Shown here piece by piece: positions 12,577-21,270 of a stretch of 62,156 nt of DNA; the stretch's first letter is position 1, and the number at the start of each line of letters is the position of its first letter. The position numbers and the translations under genes are program-made. The notes below the pieces were generated by a model, which was not told the DNA's origin, made no database searches, and was given only the letters and a program-made list of their open reading frames with translations. The DNA is from Gammaproteobacteria bacterium (lineage in GTDB: Bacteria > Pseudomonadota > Gammaproteobacteria > Steroidobacterales > Steroidobacteraceae), in the NCBI GenBank assembly GCA_012026925.1, contig VEPJ01000150.1:1-62156 (forward strand), given 5' to 3'.

Positions 12577-13377
12577 ATGATGCCGCGGATTTCCGCCATG
12601 CCGAACCTTCGCGACGTCGGCGGGCGCCCGACCGCGGATGGTCGGCGCGTGCGGACCGGAGTGGTCTTCCGCTCGGACCAGATCGACCAGCTCACCGACG
12701 ATGACCGGCGGGCGCTGGCCGCGCTCGAGCTGCGCGCCGTATTCGATCTCCGCACCGATGCCGAGCGTGAGCTGCGGCCAGGGCAGCGAATTCCAGGTGC
12801 GAACCACGTCGTCCTCGACGTGATGGCCGACGACAGGAAGTCTGCGCCGGCCCAGCTCGTCCGCTTGCTGACCCAGCCTGGCGACGCGGACGCGCTGCTC
12901 GGCAACGGCAAGGGTGCAGCGATGTTCCTCGACAGTTACCGGGAATTCGTCCGGTTGCCGAGCGCGCGGACCGCGTTCGGCAGGCTCTACGCCGGGCTGG
13001 CCGATCCCGGGCGGTTGCCTGCGCTGCTCCACTGCACCACGGGCAAGGACCGCACCGGATGGGCCTGCGCAGCGCTGCAGACGCTGCTCGGCGTGTCGAG
13101 CGAGCACGTGCTGGAGGACTTCCTGGCGAGCAACGACTTCGTGCTCCCCAAGTATCGGCCGTACCTGGACGCCTTTGCGGCGCACGGCGGTGATCCGGAG
13201 CTGCTCGTGCCCGTGCTGAGCGTGCGGCCGGAGTACCTCGCGGCATCCTTCGACGAGGTCCGCCGTGGATTCGGATCGATCGAAGGCTACTTTTCGTACG
13301 GGCTCGGGCTCGGCGCGGCGTCGATCGAGTCCCTGCGCAATCAGCTGCTCGTCAACGTGCAGGATTCCACGCGATGA
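12577..13377 (+). CDS. Tyrosine-protein phosphatase-like protein
   Basis: A 266-residue protein of the tyrosine phosphatase 3 (PTP-like, LipA/MptpB type) family. NLRDVGG near residues 10-16 and the D-containing FDLRTDAERE segment are typical of this family. The P-loop LLHCTTGKDRTGWA (about residues 153-166) supplies the nucleophilic cysteine and arginine in CX5R form. Members hydrolyse phosphotyrosine and in some cases phosphoinositides or serine/threonine phosphate. It sits 6 bases after pgi and overlaps the following gene by 4 bases (ATGA), so the three are likely one operon. The biological substrate is not evident. Confidence 0.87.
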   Translation: MMPRISAMPNLRDVGGRPTADGRRVRTGVVFRSDQIDQLTDDDRRALAALELRAVFDLRTDAERELRPGQRIPGANHVVLDVMADDRKSAPAQLVRLLTQPGDADALLGNGKGAAMFLDSYREFVRLPSARTAFGRLYAGLADPGRLPALLHCTTGKDRTGWACAALQTLLGVSSEHVLEDFLASNDFVLPKYRPYLDAFAAHGGDPELLVPVLSVRPEYLAASFDEVRRGFGSIEGYFSYGLGLGAASIESLRNQLLVNVQDSTR

Positions 13378-14666
13378 AGATCATGACCCGGCGGTCCCTG
13401 CTCATCCTTGCCGGCGTGGGCATCGCCGCTGCGATGTTGTGGATGGCGGTCGCCGCGTTGCGTCCCCTTCCGGAGCGGAGCCTGACGCTGGCAACGGGGC
13501 CGGACGGCAGCGCCTATGCGGTCTTCGGCAAGCGGTATCGAGACTTGCTGGCGAGGCAGGGCGTGGAGGTGCGGCTGGTTGCGACAGATGGATCCATCGA
13601 CAACGCGAAGCGCCTGCAGGATCCCGGCTCGGGCATCGATGCGGCATTCGTGCAGGCGGGTACGACGCCGGCCGTGGACGAGTCCGACCTCCTGTCCCTC
13701 GGGACGCTTTTCTATGAACCGTTGTGGGTCTTCTGCCGATGCGAGCCGCGCGGCATCGCTTTGCACGAAACGCTGGGGACCCATGTCGCCATCGGCCCCG
13801 AGGGCAGCGCGTCGCGCGCGCTCGCGCTCAGGCTGATGCAGCTCAACAGGGTGGGTCTCGACCCCCTGCGACTGGAGGGATACTCGCCCGACCCGGCGGC
13901 CGAAGCGTTGCTGGCAGGCCGCATCGACACGGCAATCATCGACACGGCCTGGGAATCACCCGCGGTGCAGCGCCTGCTTGCGGACCCGTCGATCAACCTG
14001 GTGAGCTTCCCGCGCGCCGAAGCCTACGTTGCGCTGCTCCCGTTCCTCAGCAAGGTCGTGCTGCCGATGGGCGTGGCCAACCTGGCGGGCAACCGGCCGC
14101 CGACGGACATCGTGCTGATCGCGCCGAAGGCAAGCCTCGTCGTTCGCCGCGACCTGCATCCCGCGCTGCAGTACCTGTTGATCGACGCGGCGACGAGGAT
14201 CCACGGCGGCCCCGGGATCTTCAACGGCCCGGGCGCGTTTCCGGCGCCGGAAATGATCGACATCCCGCTCAGCGACGAGGCGCAGCACATGTACCGCAGC
14301 GGGCCGAGCTTCCTGCGCCGTCACCTGCCGTTCTGGCTGGCGGAGCTCGCGCAGAGGCTGCTGCTGCTCATCGTGCCGCTGTTGGGCGTGATCTACCCCG
14401 TCGTCCGGTTCGCGCCGGATGCCTGGCGATGGCGACAGGAGCGGCGACTCCGCGGCATGTACCGCGAACTGCGCCGCATCGAGCGGGGGCTGAGGGAGGC
14501 CCGCGACGGGACACGCCGGGCCGAGTGGCTCGCGCGGCTCGACGACCTCGAGGCGCGCGCCGCGCTTACCAGGCTGTCCGACGCATTTGCCGCGCCTTTC
14601 TACGAGCTGAAGCAGAACATCCGCTTCGTGCAGGAACGCTACGGTCAGTACATGCCCGCTGCGTAG
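13374..14666 (+). CDS. TAXI-family solute-binding protein with C-terminal membrane anchor
   Basis: A 430-residue protein. The N-terminus MTRRSLLILAGVGIAAAMLWMAVAAL is a membrane-targeting segment. Residues about 35-310 resemble TAXI-type TRAP periplasmic binding proteins (LTLATGPDGSAYAVFGKRY, DAAFVQAG, GPEGSASRALALRLM, TAIIDTAWESPAVQ). A second hydrophobic helix, AQRLLLLIVPLLGVIYPVVRF (about residues 335-355), is followed by a charged coiled C-terminus. This tethered two-helix form differs from freely diffusing TAXI proteins. No TRAP membrane subunit (DctM or DctQM) is encoded in the window. It starts by an ATGA overlap with the phosphatase gene and overlaps the convergent serine-hydrolase gene by 22 bases. 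A sensory or scaffold role is as likely as transport. Confidence 0.78.
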   Translation: MKIMTRRSLLILAGVGIAAAMLWMAVAALRPLPERSLTLATGPDGSAYAVFGKRYRDLLARQGVEVRLVATDGSIDNAKRLQDPGSGIDAAFVQAGTTPAVDESDLLSLGTLFYEPLWVFCRCEPRGIALHETLGTHVAIGPEGSASRALALRLMQLNRVGLDPLRLEGYSPDPAAEALLAGRIDTAIIDTAWESPAVQRLLADPSINLVSFPRAEAYVALLPFLSKVVLPMGVANLAGNRPPTDIVLIAPKASLVVRRDLHPALQYLLIDAATRIHGGPGIFNGPGAFPAPEMIDIPLSDEAQHMYRSGPSFLRRHLPFWLAELAQRLLLLIVPLLGVIYPVVRFAPDAWRWRQERRLRGMYRELRRIERGLREARDGTRRAEWLARLDDLEARAALTRLSDAFAAPFYELKQNIRFVQERYGQYMPAA

Positions 14667-15973
14667 AGCAGTTCGTCCTGTTCCTCGTCCGCCAGCTTCG
14701 GGCAGTGCCGCGAGATGCTGCAGAGGAATCCGACCAGGTACGGTGCGTGCAGTCCGACGAGCAGCTTGCCGGTCGTGAGCAGCGCGACGGACGTCGCACG
14801 CTCGGGATCGGCCCACACGAAGTTGTTGGCGAACCCGAGGTGCCCGTACGCCTTCGAGGTGTCCGGGCCGTACATGCCGAAGGGGCTTGCGCCCAGCATC
14901 ATGCCCGCCGAGTAACGCAGCGGGATCATCAGCGAGCGGTCGATCTCGGGCTTGCCCACCTCGGCGATCGCTTTTCGGACCGTCAGTGGCTGGAGGACGC
15001 GCTTGCCATCGAGTTCGCCGCCGTTCAGCAGGCACTGGAAGAAACGCGAGCACTCGTCCGCCGTGCCGACGCCGTTGCCGGCGGGGATGACGGCGCGGTA
15101 ATAGCGCGGATCGTTCGAGATCGTCACCGCGTGCTCCAGCGTCGTGCCGATCGCGCGGCTGAGGTACATGTCCACGGGCGCGTCGATCCTGAAGCCCGTC
15201 GCGTAGTTGCGGGCGATGCGCGAGAGCGCCGCGCCGCGCGCGCCGAAATCGAGCGAGGGCAGGTCCAGCGGCCGGCTGAAGTTCTGGCGGAAGAAGTTGC
15301 GGAAGCCCTGCTTCGCGACCTTCTCGACGAGGTCGGCGACGACGAAGCCCGCCGTGAGCGCGTGATAGGCATGATGCTGGCCCGGCTTCTCCGGCGCCGA
15401 GCGGTAGATGAGGCGCAGGATCTCCTTGTGGTCGAGCAGGAGCTCCGCGACGTCCACGCCGTGCGTCGGGATCGTCGGGATGCCTGCCTTGTGGCAGAGC
15501 AGCTGGTAGATCGTGATGTCGCGCTTGCCGTTCTGCCCGAACTCCGGGATGTAGTGGCTCACGGGGTCGAGGAGGCTCAGCAACTTGCGCTCGGAGAGCA
15601 GGTGCACGGCCATCGCAGCCATTGCCTTGCTCGCGGAGAAGATGCAGACCGGCGTGTCGGGCGTCATCGGCACCGGCTTCCCTACGCGGTCGTCGGGGCC
15701 GTTGCCCCGGGCGTGGCCGATGGCCCGCTTCAGAACGACCTCGCCGTGCCTGCGCACCACGAGCGAGATGCCCGGGTGCATGCCCGTCGCGTACATCTTC
15801 TCGATGGCGCCCCAGATCGCGTCCACGCCTTCGCGCGTCATGCCGACTCGCCCGGGCTCGCGCTCCTCGTCGGCCGCGATCGTCGTGACGCTGGCGAGGT
15901 CGCGCGGCACATTGGCTCCGTCCACCACGAGACGGCGGAGCGGGGCGGGCACGTATCGGACTGCACTCAGCAT
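14645..15973 (-). CDS. Serine hydrolase, class C beta-lactamase/esterase family
   Basis: The 442-residue product belongs to the EstB/class C beta-lactamase-like group. The nucleophile motif SxxK is seen in IFSASKAMA (about residue 97), and the tyrosine motif appears as YHA in [10 protein letters not shown] rather than the YxN of true beta-lactamases. [13 protein letters not shown] near the C-terminus corresponds to the third active-site box (HxG). It has no signal peptide, so a cytoplasmic esterase or amidase is more likely than antibiotic resistance. The ATG has AGGGAGGAAACGCG upstream and overlaps the stop of the preceding isomerase gene by 7 bases. The longer open frame to 16309 lies inside that gene and was rejected. 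Confidence 0.84.
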   Translation of the reverse strand: MLSAVRYVPAPLRRLVVDGANVPRDLASVTTIAADEEREPGRVGMTREGVDAIWGAIEKMYATGMHPGISLVVRRHGEVVLKRAIGHARGNGPDDRVGKPVPMTPDTPVCIFSASKAMAAMAVHLLSERKLLSLLDPVSHYIPEFGQNGKRDITIYQLLCHKAGIPTIPTHGVDVAELLLDHKEILRLIYRSAPEKPGQHHAYHALTAGFVVADLVEKVAKQGFRNFFRQNFSRPLDLPSLDFGARGAALSRIARNYATGFRIDAPVDMYLSRAIGTTLEHAVTISNDPRYYRAVIPAGNGVGTADECSRFFQCLLNGGELDGKRVLQPLTVRKAIAEVGKPEIDRSLMIPLRYSAGMMLGASPFGMYGPDTSKAYGHLGFANNFVWADPERATSVALLTTGKLLVGLHAPYLVGFLCSISRHCPKLADEEQDELLYAAGMY

Positions 15974-16596
15974 CGCGTTTCCTCCCTGTTTCCCAACTTT
16001 CTGCGCAGCACCGCCTCCCGCACGAGGGCGAGGCGGTCGTTGCCGAAATACATGTCGTCGCCGCCCACGTAGATGGTCGGGGAGCCGAAGCCACCGCGGG
16101 CGATGACCTCGTCGGTGTTGGCCTTGAGCCGCGCCTTGATCTCCGGCCGCGCGATCCCCTCGTGGAACCGCTGCGGGTCGACGCCCACGCGCCTGCACAG
16201 GTCGGCGAGCACGTCGTCCTGCGAGATGTCCCGGTCGTGTGCCCAGTACGCCTCGAAGACGGCCGAGGCGAACGGCACCAGCTTGCCTTCCGGCTCGAGC
16301 AGGATGCACCCGCGCATCGCCTTCACGCTGTTCACCGGGAAGACGGTCGGGGGAAAGACGATCTCCAGGCCCGCCAGGCGGGCCCAGTCCTGCAGGTCCT
16401 TCAGCTGGTAGGCCTTCTTGGCCGGAGCCCCGCGTTCACGGAATTCGTAGACGCCGGGGTTCACGGCGTTGAAAATCCCGCCCACCAGCACCGGGCGCCA
16501 CTGGACATCGACGCCGAGCTCGCGCGCCAGGGGCTGGATGTTGTGAAACGCCAGCCAGGTCCACGGGCTCGAGCAGTCGAAGAAGAATTCGATCAT
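15967..16596 (-). CDS. 2-hydroxychromene-2-carboxylate isomerase-like (DsbA/GST-kappa family)
   Basis: A 209-residue thioredoxin-fold protein starting [19 protein letters not shown], the typical N-terminus of HCCA isomerases. The catalytic serine of the family aligns with DCSSPW. Further family segments are [15 protein letters not shown] and the C-terminal [27 protein letters not shown]. Authentic HCCA isomerases use glutathione in naphthalene breakdown, but many genomes carry this family outside aromatic pathways and no naphthalene genes are present here. It is transcribed with the serine hydrolase (7-base overlap) and divergently from the GST gene with 39 bases between starts. That pairing supports a glutathione-linked role. 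Confidence 0.84.
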   Translation of the reverse strand: MIEFFFDCSSPWTWLAFHNIQPLARELGVDVQWRPVLVGGIFNAVNPGVYEFRERGAPAKKAYQLKDLQDWARLAGLEIVFPPTVFPVNSVKAMRGCILLEPEGKLVPFASAVFEAYWAHDRDISQDDVLADLCRRVGVDPQRFHEGIARPEIKARLKANTDEVIARGGFGSPTIYVGGDDMYFGNDRLALVREAVLRRKLGNREETRC

Positions 16597-16635
16597 GCTC
16601 GGATGCTCTCAGAACCTTCGAAGACCGTCACTACG

Positions 16636-17331
16636 ATGATTGACCTATACACCGCAGCGACCCCGAACGGCCACAAGGTATCCATCGCGCTCGAGGAACT
16701 CGGTCTGTCCTACGCGGTTCACGTGGTGAACCTGGCCGGGCTCGAGCAGAAACGCCCCGAGTTCCTGAAGATCAGCCCGAACGGCCGCATTCCGGCCATC
16801 GTGGATCGCGAGCTCGACGACTTCGCCGTGTTCGAGTCCGGCGCGATTCTCGTCTACCTCGCCGAGAAGACGGGGCGCCTGATGCCCTCGGACGTGAAGG
16901 GCCGCTCCCGCGTCATGCAGTGGCTGATGTTCCAGATGGCCGGGGTCGGCCCGATGATGGGGCAGGCCAACGTATTCTTCCGTTACCTGCCCGAGAAGGT
17001 CCCGCTGGCCATCGACCGTTACCAGGCTGAGGTGCGGCGGCTGTTCGAGGTGCTCGATGGCCAGCTGGCGGACCACGAATACCTCGCGGGCGACTACTCG
17101 ATCGCCGACATCGCCAACTGGGCCTGGGTCCGGACGCACAAGTGGTCCGGCGTGACCATCGAAGGCCTCGGGCATCTCGGCCGATGGATGGGCGTGCTCT
17201 CCGCCCGGCCCGCCTGTCAGCGTGGCATCAACATTCCGCCCCGCCCCGTGCGGCCCGAGGACGGCAAGGGCACGGAGAAGTTCATCGAGGAAGCCCGGAA
17301 GATGGTGGAGACCGGCCGGCGTCCGGCCTGA
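16636..17331 (+). CDS. Glutathione S-transferase, YfcG-like (disulfide-bond oxidoreductase)
   Basis: The 231-residue product begins [21 protein letters not shown], closely matching the YfcG/Ure2-like GST group, in which the TPN segment contacts glutathione. [12 protein letters not shown] (about residues 46-57) and [17 protein letters not shown] are the rest of the thioredoxin-like N-domain. The helical C-domain follows, with [14 protein letters not shown], the standard GST C-domain motif. YfcG proteins have disulfide-bond reductase activity toward small disulfides. The start was fixed by this N-terminal match. The 3' end overlaps the convergent DoxX gene by 50 bases, so expression of the two may interfere. 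Confidence 0.9.
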   Translation: MIDLYTAATPNGHKVSIALEELGLSYAVHVVNLAGLEQKRPEFLKISPNGRIPAIVDRELDDFAVFESGAILVYLAEKTGRLMPSDVKGRSRVMQWLMFQMAGVGPMMGQANVFFRYLPEKVPLAIDRYQAEVRRLFEVLDGQLADHEYLAGDYSIADIANWAWVRTHKWSGVTIEGLGHLGRWMGVLSARPACQRGINIPPRPVRPEDGKGTEKFIEEARKMVETGRRPA

Positions 17332-17776
17332 GCCAGGTTTCGTCCAGCGACCAGCGCCCCGCACCGAACACGGCGACGACCAGCAGCAGGCTGCCCCAGA
17401 GGTAGTGCTGCCCGAGCGCAGCCTCGAAGCCTTCGCTCAGGAGCACGTCCGCGTAGGACACCACGGCGATCACGTTGACGGCCGAGAGCCCGACTGCCGC
17501 GTAGCGCGTCGCGAGACCCGCGATCAGGAGCGACGGGAACACGATCTCGCCGGCCGCACCGGCAACCGCCGCGATGTCGGGCGGCAGCAGCGGAACGTGG
17601 TATTCGTCGCGGAACAGGTCGAGCGTGTTGCTCCAGTTGGAGACCTTGAGCCAGCCCGACTTGAGGAACTGCCACGACACGTAGCATCGAATCGCCAGGA
17701 GCAGGGGCGATGCGAGCCACGCGGCAACGCGCGCCGCGAAAGCGTTCGCGTGGTCGAGGGCGGCAGCGATGCTCAT
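17282..17776 (-). CDS. DoxX-family membrane protein of bufferin operon (BufD-like)
   Basis: A 164-residue protein with about four membrane helices, the DoxX/DoxD-like layout: [27 protein letters not shown] at the N-terminus, then [26 protein letters not shown] and [18 protein letters not shown]. In bufferin (gold-induced Gig) operons a DoxX protein is the fourth member, and its biochemical role is not settled. Its ATG overlaps the stop of the DUF2063 gene (ATGA), so translation is coupled. The short hydrophilic C-terminal tail ([16 protein letters not shown]) overlaps the end of the GST gene on the other strand. Confidence 0.84.
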   Translation of the reverse strand: MSIAAALDHANAFAARVAAWLASPLLLAIRCYVSWQFLKSGWLKVSNWSNTLDLFRDEYHVPLLPPDIAAVAGAAGEIVFPSLLIAGLATRYAAVGLSAVNVIAVVSYADVLLSEGFEAALGQHYLWGSLLLVVAVFGAGRWSLDETWLRPDAGRSPPSSGLPR

Positions 17777-18591
17777 GCGACGTCGTCCTCTGCGGGAGCG
17801 TCGAGTCCGGTCACGAGGCCCTCGCCGAACAGCCAGGCGAGCACGCCCGGCAGTCGCTCGATCTCGAGGCCCGAATCTTCGATCGCGACGGCGAGTGACG
17901 CGCCACCCGCCAGGGCCGAGACGAACGCGAACTGGTCCGCTGGAACCGAGTGCAGGACGAGCCCCGCGTCGTTGCATGCCACGACCACGTACTGCGCGCC
18001 GAGCGCCGGATCGACCGGGGCACCCGGCGCGTCGGGCTGGTTGGCCTGCCAGACGGACCAGACCGGGAACGTCGAGTCCACGAGTCGCAGGCCCGGCTGC
18101 AGCGTGAGTGAGATGTCCGCGAGCTGCTCCGGCCCGACATCCGCAAGGACCGCGGCGTCGAGCGGCACCGCCCTGGCGGCGAGCAGTGCTTCCTCGCCGG
18201 CCCACTCCAGCCGGGCGAGATCCGCGAGCCACTCGTAGTCCCCGCCCGTCACCCGCGCGCCGAGCCACGCCGGAAACGCCGCGCCGACCCAGTGCAGGTC
18301 GCCGCTACGCGAGGGGTGCTCCGCCCGGTACTCCCGTGCGAGCCGGCGAAAATGCGCCTCGCCGACGCGCCGCCGGAGGACCGGGAAGGTCCGCTCGAGA
18401 GCGCCCTCGAACATCGCGCGCACGTTGTTGCGGTAGACCTGCACCCGCGACTCGGGTGGGATGCCGTCGTCCACGACGCAGCGGGCGAACTCGTCGAGCG
18501 ATGCGTCGCCGTCCTGCCCACGGGCGCAAATGACCGCGGCAAAGCCTGCCTGCAGCGCGGCAAGCGAGCCGTGGTCAGGCGGCGAGTCCAC
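17773..18591 (-). CDS. DUF2063 protein, MNIO partner (BufC/HvfC-like)
   Basis: A 272-residue member of the DUF2063 family (putative DNA-binding domain in older annotation). LAALQAGFAAVICARG, RVQVYRNNVRAMFEGALERTFPVLRRRVGEAHFRRLAREY and the C-terminal LPGVLAWLFGEGLVTGL are typical. Related proteins bind MNIO enzymes and deliver the precursor peptide rather than DNA. The start is GTG, chosen because GGAGAG lies 5 bases upstream and the frame then matches the family N-terminus. It overlaps the end of the DUF692 gene by 17 bases. Context on both sides makes the partner assignment firm, while the exact mechanism is family knowledge only. Confidence 0.86.
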   Translation of the reverse strand: MDSPPDHGSLAALQAGFAAVICARGQDGDASLDEFARCVVDDGIPPESRVQVYRNNVRAMFEGALERTFPVLRRRVGEAHFRRLAREYRAEHPSRSGDLHWVGAAFPAWLGARVTGGDYEWLADLARLEWAGEEALLAARAVPLDAAVLADVGPEQLADISLTLQPGLRLVDSTFPVWSVWQANQPDAPGAPVDPALGAQYVVVACNDAGLVLHSVPADQFAFVSALAGGASLAVAIEDSGLEIERLPGVLAWLFGEGLVTGLDAPAEDDVA

Positions 18592-19447
18592 GTTTTCTCT
18601 CCAGGCGGGCGTCGGCCTTGTGCGCTTCGGCGACCAGCACCTCGAGCGCCGGCACGTCGGTGTCCCATTCGACCAGCGTCGGCACCGGGCCGAGGCGTTC
18701 GATCGCGCGCTCGTACAGCGTCCAGACCTCGGCGCAAACGGCGGAGCCGTGATCGTCGATCGCGAGGTCGCGGCTGCCGACCCGGTTGCGGCGGTGGCCG
18801 GCGAGATGAATCTCCTGCACTGCCCCCCGCGGCACGCTGGCGATGAATTTCCCGGCGTCGAGGCCGAGGTTGACCGAGTTGACGTAGACGTTGTTCACGT
18901 CGAGCAGCAGGCCGCAGCCCGAGCGCTCGACCACGGCGGCCAGGAAGTCCCACTCCGTCAGTCGCGACGCGGAGTAGGCGAAATACGAACTCAGGTTTTC
19001 CACGAGGATCTGGCGCCCGAGGAAGTCCTGGACCTCGCGAACCCGGGACGCGAGGTGGTTGACCGCTTCTTCGGTGTACGGCAGGGGCAGCAGGTCGTTG
19101 AAGTGCTCGCCTGCGGCGTGGCCCCAGCAAGCGTGCTCGCTGACGAGCGCGGGTTCGAAGCGCTGAATGGCGCGCTTCACCCGCTCGAGGTGGCCGCGAT
19201 CGAGCGGCGCCACCGAGCCCAGCCCGAGCCCGACGCCGTGCATGCTGATCGGGTAATGCCCGCGTGCCCTCTCGAGGGCCCGCAACGATGGGCCGCCGTC
19301 GTGGAAGTAGTTCTCCGTGTGCACCTCGAGCCACGCGACGGGCGGTCGTCCGTTTGCCGCGTCCTCGTGGTGCGCGGAGCGGAGGCCGATCCCGGCCCGT
19401 GCCGGGATCGGTCCGTCCGGGAGCGTCTCGTGTACCGCGTCCCCCAT
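18575..19447 (-). CDS. DUF692 multinuclear iron-dependent oxidative enzyme (BufB-like MNIO)
   Basis: A 290-residue TIM-barrel protein of the DUF692/MNIO family. Members install thiooxazole or related groups on cysteines of ribosomal peptides using two or three iron ions. Candidate metal ligands are in place: EVHTENYF (41-48), SMHGVG with H70, SEHACWG with H105, LVENLSSYF with E150, LLDVNNVYVN with D183, EIHLAGH with H214 and H218, DDHG (231-234) and VEWDTDVP with E250. It begins 7 bases after the precursor gene and is followed by the DUF2063 partner. The likely substrate is therefore the small cysteine-containing protein next door. Confidence 0.92.
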   Translation of the reverse strand: MGDAVHETLPDGPIPARAGIGLRSAHHEDAANGRPPVAWLEVHTENYFHDGGPSLRALERARGHYPISMHGVGLGLGSVAPLDRGHLERVKRAIQRFEPALVSEHACWGHAAGEHFNDLLPLPYTEEAVNHLASRVREVQDFLGRQILVENLSSYFAYSASRLTEWDFLAAVVERSGCGLLLDVNNVYVNSVNLGLDAGKFIASVPRGAVQEIHLAGHRRNRVGSRDLAIDDHGSAVCAEVWTLYERAIERLGPVPTLVEWDTDVPALEVLVAEAHKADARLERKRGLAA

Positions 19448-19454
19448 CGCAGAT

Positions 19455-19712
19455 TTACTTCTTGGGCGCCTCGGTCTTGCCGCCCATCTTTTCGCAGTCG
19501 GCCTTCGGCATGTGGACCCACTCGTTCGGGTCGTTGTCCTTCTTCGCCTGGCCGGCGCAGGAATGGCCGTTGCCGGCGCAGTCGTTCTTGCCGGCCTTGG
19601 CCACGCCGTAGCACTTGTCCTTCGAAGGGGCGTCCCCGGCAGTGGCGCTCATCGAGCCCGCTGCCAGGAAGCTGCCCACGGCCGTCGCGATCGCAAGCTT
19701 CTTCAGGTTCAT
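19455..19712 (-). CDS. DUF2282 bufferin-type precursor (BufA1-like)
   Basis: An 85-residue exported small protein. MNLKKLAIATAVGSFLAAGS to about residue 25 is a signal peptide with a probable cut at SATA/GD. The mature part has exactly four cysteines, C34, C45, C52 and C73, in KDKCYGVAKAG, KNDCAG, HSCAG and ADCEKMGG, the characteristic DUF2282 pattern. In studied bufferins the MNIO enzyme converts the two central cysteines to thiooxazoles, giving a periplasmic copper chelator. Here that would be C45 and C52. It is first in the four-gene operon, directly ahead of the MNIO gene. Metal specificity (copper versus gold or other soft metals) cannot be told from sequence. Confidence 0.92.
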   Translation of the reverse strand: MNLKKLAIATAVGSFLAAGSMSATAGDAPSKDKCYGVAKAGKNDCAGNGHSCAGQAKKDNDPNEWVHMPKADCEKMGGKTEAPKK

Positions 19713-19795
19713 CGGAATCACTCCTCGCATGGTTGATGTCGGTCCGGACCGCATCGGCGCCGGTTCGGGAGCCCCGGATCGCGACGCGTCGACCA

Positions 19796-19826
19796 GTAGA
19801 CCCGTTCGCCGGGCGGATTGTTTCAG
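19796..19826 (-). promoter_or_regulatory. Possible ECF-sigma promoter of the bufferin operon
   Basis: Read on the minus strand, CTGAAACAATCC (19826-19815) is followed 13 bases later by GTCTAC (19801-19796). This gives an AAC-N17-GGTC arrangement like many extracytoplasmic-function sigma promoters that control DUF2282 operons. The start codon lies about 75 bases downstream, at 19712. No sigma-factor gene is visible in the window. The remaining bases of the 19713-19980 gap show no gene. This is a pattern match only. Confidence 0.35.
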
Positions 19827-19980
19827 ATGACGCCGGTCGCCCGGGGGCCACCCGCCGGTGCGAGCCAATTGCTCCTCCATGGCATCGCGGAAGCCGACGT
19901 TGCGCCTCTGGCACGTCCTGTGACTCGGAGACGTCGAACAGAAGCGTCCAGCCGCGCTTCGCCGTGCCCGGGGCCGGTTG

Positions 19981-21270
19981 TCAGTTGCGTGTCGGCGCGG
20001 CGACGTTTGGCCGATAACGGTCACGGAGTTCCGTCTGTCTCGACCGCATGGATTGCGGCCGTCCGCCGATCCACACCTGCTCCGCCACGGACGTCACGTC
20101 GAGCGGGTCACCCGACCACAGCACGAGATCCGCGGAATAGCCGGGCGCGATCCTGCCGAGCTCGGCACCGAGACCGAAGACTTCCGCCGGCGTGAGCGTC
20201 AGTGCCCTGAGCGCAGCGTCCCACGGCAAACCGTGAGCAACTGCGACGCCGGCAGCCTGGCGCACCTTGTGCGCATTGTGCGTGGGGTCGGTGAACTGGG
20301 TGAACGCGATCGGCACGCCCGCGCGATCGAGGCGCGCCGCGTTCTCGAGCGTTGCTCCGAGCTGGTCGAAGGTCCCCGGCAGGTCCACGAGCGGGTCGAG
20401 CACGACCGGCACGCGAGCCTTCGCGAGCAGTGGCGCGACCTGCCAGGCCTGCGCACCACCGACGATCACCGGGTGGACCTTGTTGCGCTCGGCGTAGGCG
20501 AGCACCTGGCGGATGTCTGCCGCGCGATCGACGCTGAACGCGATGCGCCCGCCGCCGAGATAACGGGCGAGTACCTCGCGCCCCGCGGGCGTGAGCAGCC
20601 GCAGGTCCCCGGCCGCGAGCGGCTTCGCCGGTTGCGACTCGCGCGTAGCCTGTTCGAGCAGCATGTATTGGGCGGCACGGCTCTTCCCGGAACTCGCCGT
20701 GGCGTTGGCGCCGAGATCGACGAAGAGCGTGCGGCTCGCGGGCGCGAAGGCTTCCACGCGGCCGTCGAGGCGCGCGATCGCGCCCTGCCCGGCAAACATC
20801 GTCCCGTCCGGCAGCGCCGTCGGCGCGACCATCGCAAAAGTGATGCCCTCGACGCGATTGACGCCGATGGCTGCGGAATCCGGATTGAAGGCGAGTGTGA
20901 CGTCGAACTCCGGCCGCGGTTCGAAGGAGGGTCCGCCCTTGCCCTCGCCGTAGGCCGTCGAGCTGTCGACCGTCGACGGCTCGAGCGAGATCTCCTCGAC
21001 GCCGAGCGCGGTGATGCCGCCGAACAGGCCGGGCGTGAGCGGGCGTCCCCGCGCGTCGATCACGTCCGCGCTGGGCGTGGCGGCGATGCCGCTGCCGACC
21101 TGCGCGACGCGTCCGTTCTGGACGAGCACGTCGGCGCGCTCGAGCGTGCCGCTCCCGGACTGCGTGTAAACCTTCGCGTTTCGGATCAGCACGTCCTGCG
21201 CGTGTGCGATGCCCGCGAGACCGAGCACGCCGAGCGCGGCGAATAGCAGGGGACCGATCTTGCCGCTCAT
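19981..21270 (-). CDS. Amidohydrolase-family protein lacking the metal-binding HxH
   Basis: A 429-residue protein with signal peptide (MSGKIGPLLFAALGVLGLAGIAHAQ). The fold markers are intact: DVLIRNAKVYT, DVIDARGRPLTPGL and the C-terminal IAPGYSADLVLWSGDP. However, the position where metal-dependent amidohydrolases have HxH (LTPGLIDxHxH) reads LTPGLFGGITALG, and the usual aspartate near the end is in FTQFTDPTHNAHK. It therefore looks catalytically degenerate or adapted to another mechanism. Its ATG overlaps the stop of the intact paralogue upstream, so the two are made together and may form a heteromer. Secreted tandem pairs of this type occur in several proteobacteria without known substrate. 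Confidence 0.82.
   Translation of the reverse strand: MSGKIGPLLFAALGVLGLAGIAHAQDVLIRNAKVYTQSGSGTLERADVLVQNGRVAQVGSGIAATPSADVIDARGRPLTPGLFGGITALGVEEISLEPSTVDSSTAYGEGKGGPSFEPRPEFDVTLAFNPDSAAIGVNRVEGITFAMVAPTALPDGTMFAGQGAIARLDGRVEAFAPASRTLFVDLGANATASSGKSRAAQYMLLEQATRESQPAKPLAAGDLRLLTPAGREVLARYLGGGRIAFSVDRAADIRQVLAYAERNKVHPVIVGGAQAWQVAPLLAKARVPVVLDPLVDLPGTFDQLGATLENAARLDRAGVPIAFTQFTDPTHNAHKVRQAAGVAVAHGLPWDAALRALTLTPAEVFGLGAELGRIAPGYSADLVLWSGDPLDVTSVAEQVWIGGRPQSMRSRQTELRDRYRPNVAAPTRN

Noticed and set aside
14645-15973. A metallo- or class C beta-lactamase conferring resistance
   Set aside because: There is no signal peptide, the tyrosine box is YHA and the context is glutathione enzymes, so an esterase-like hydrolase is more likely.
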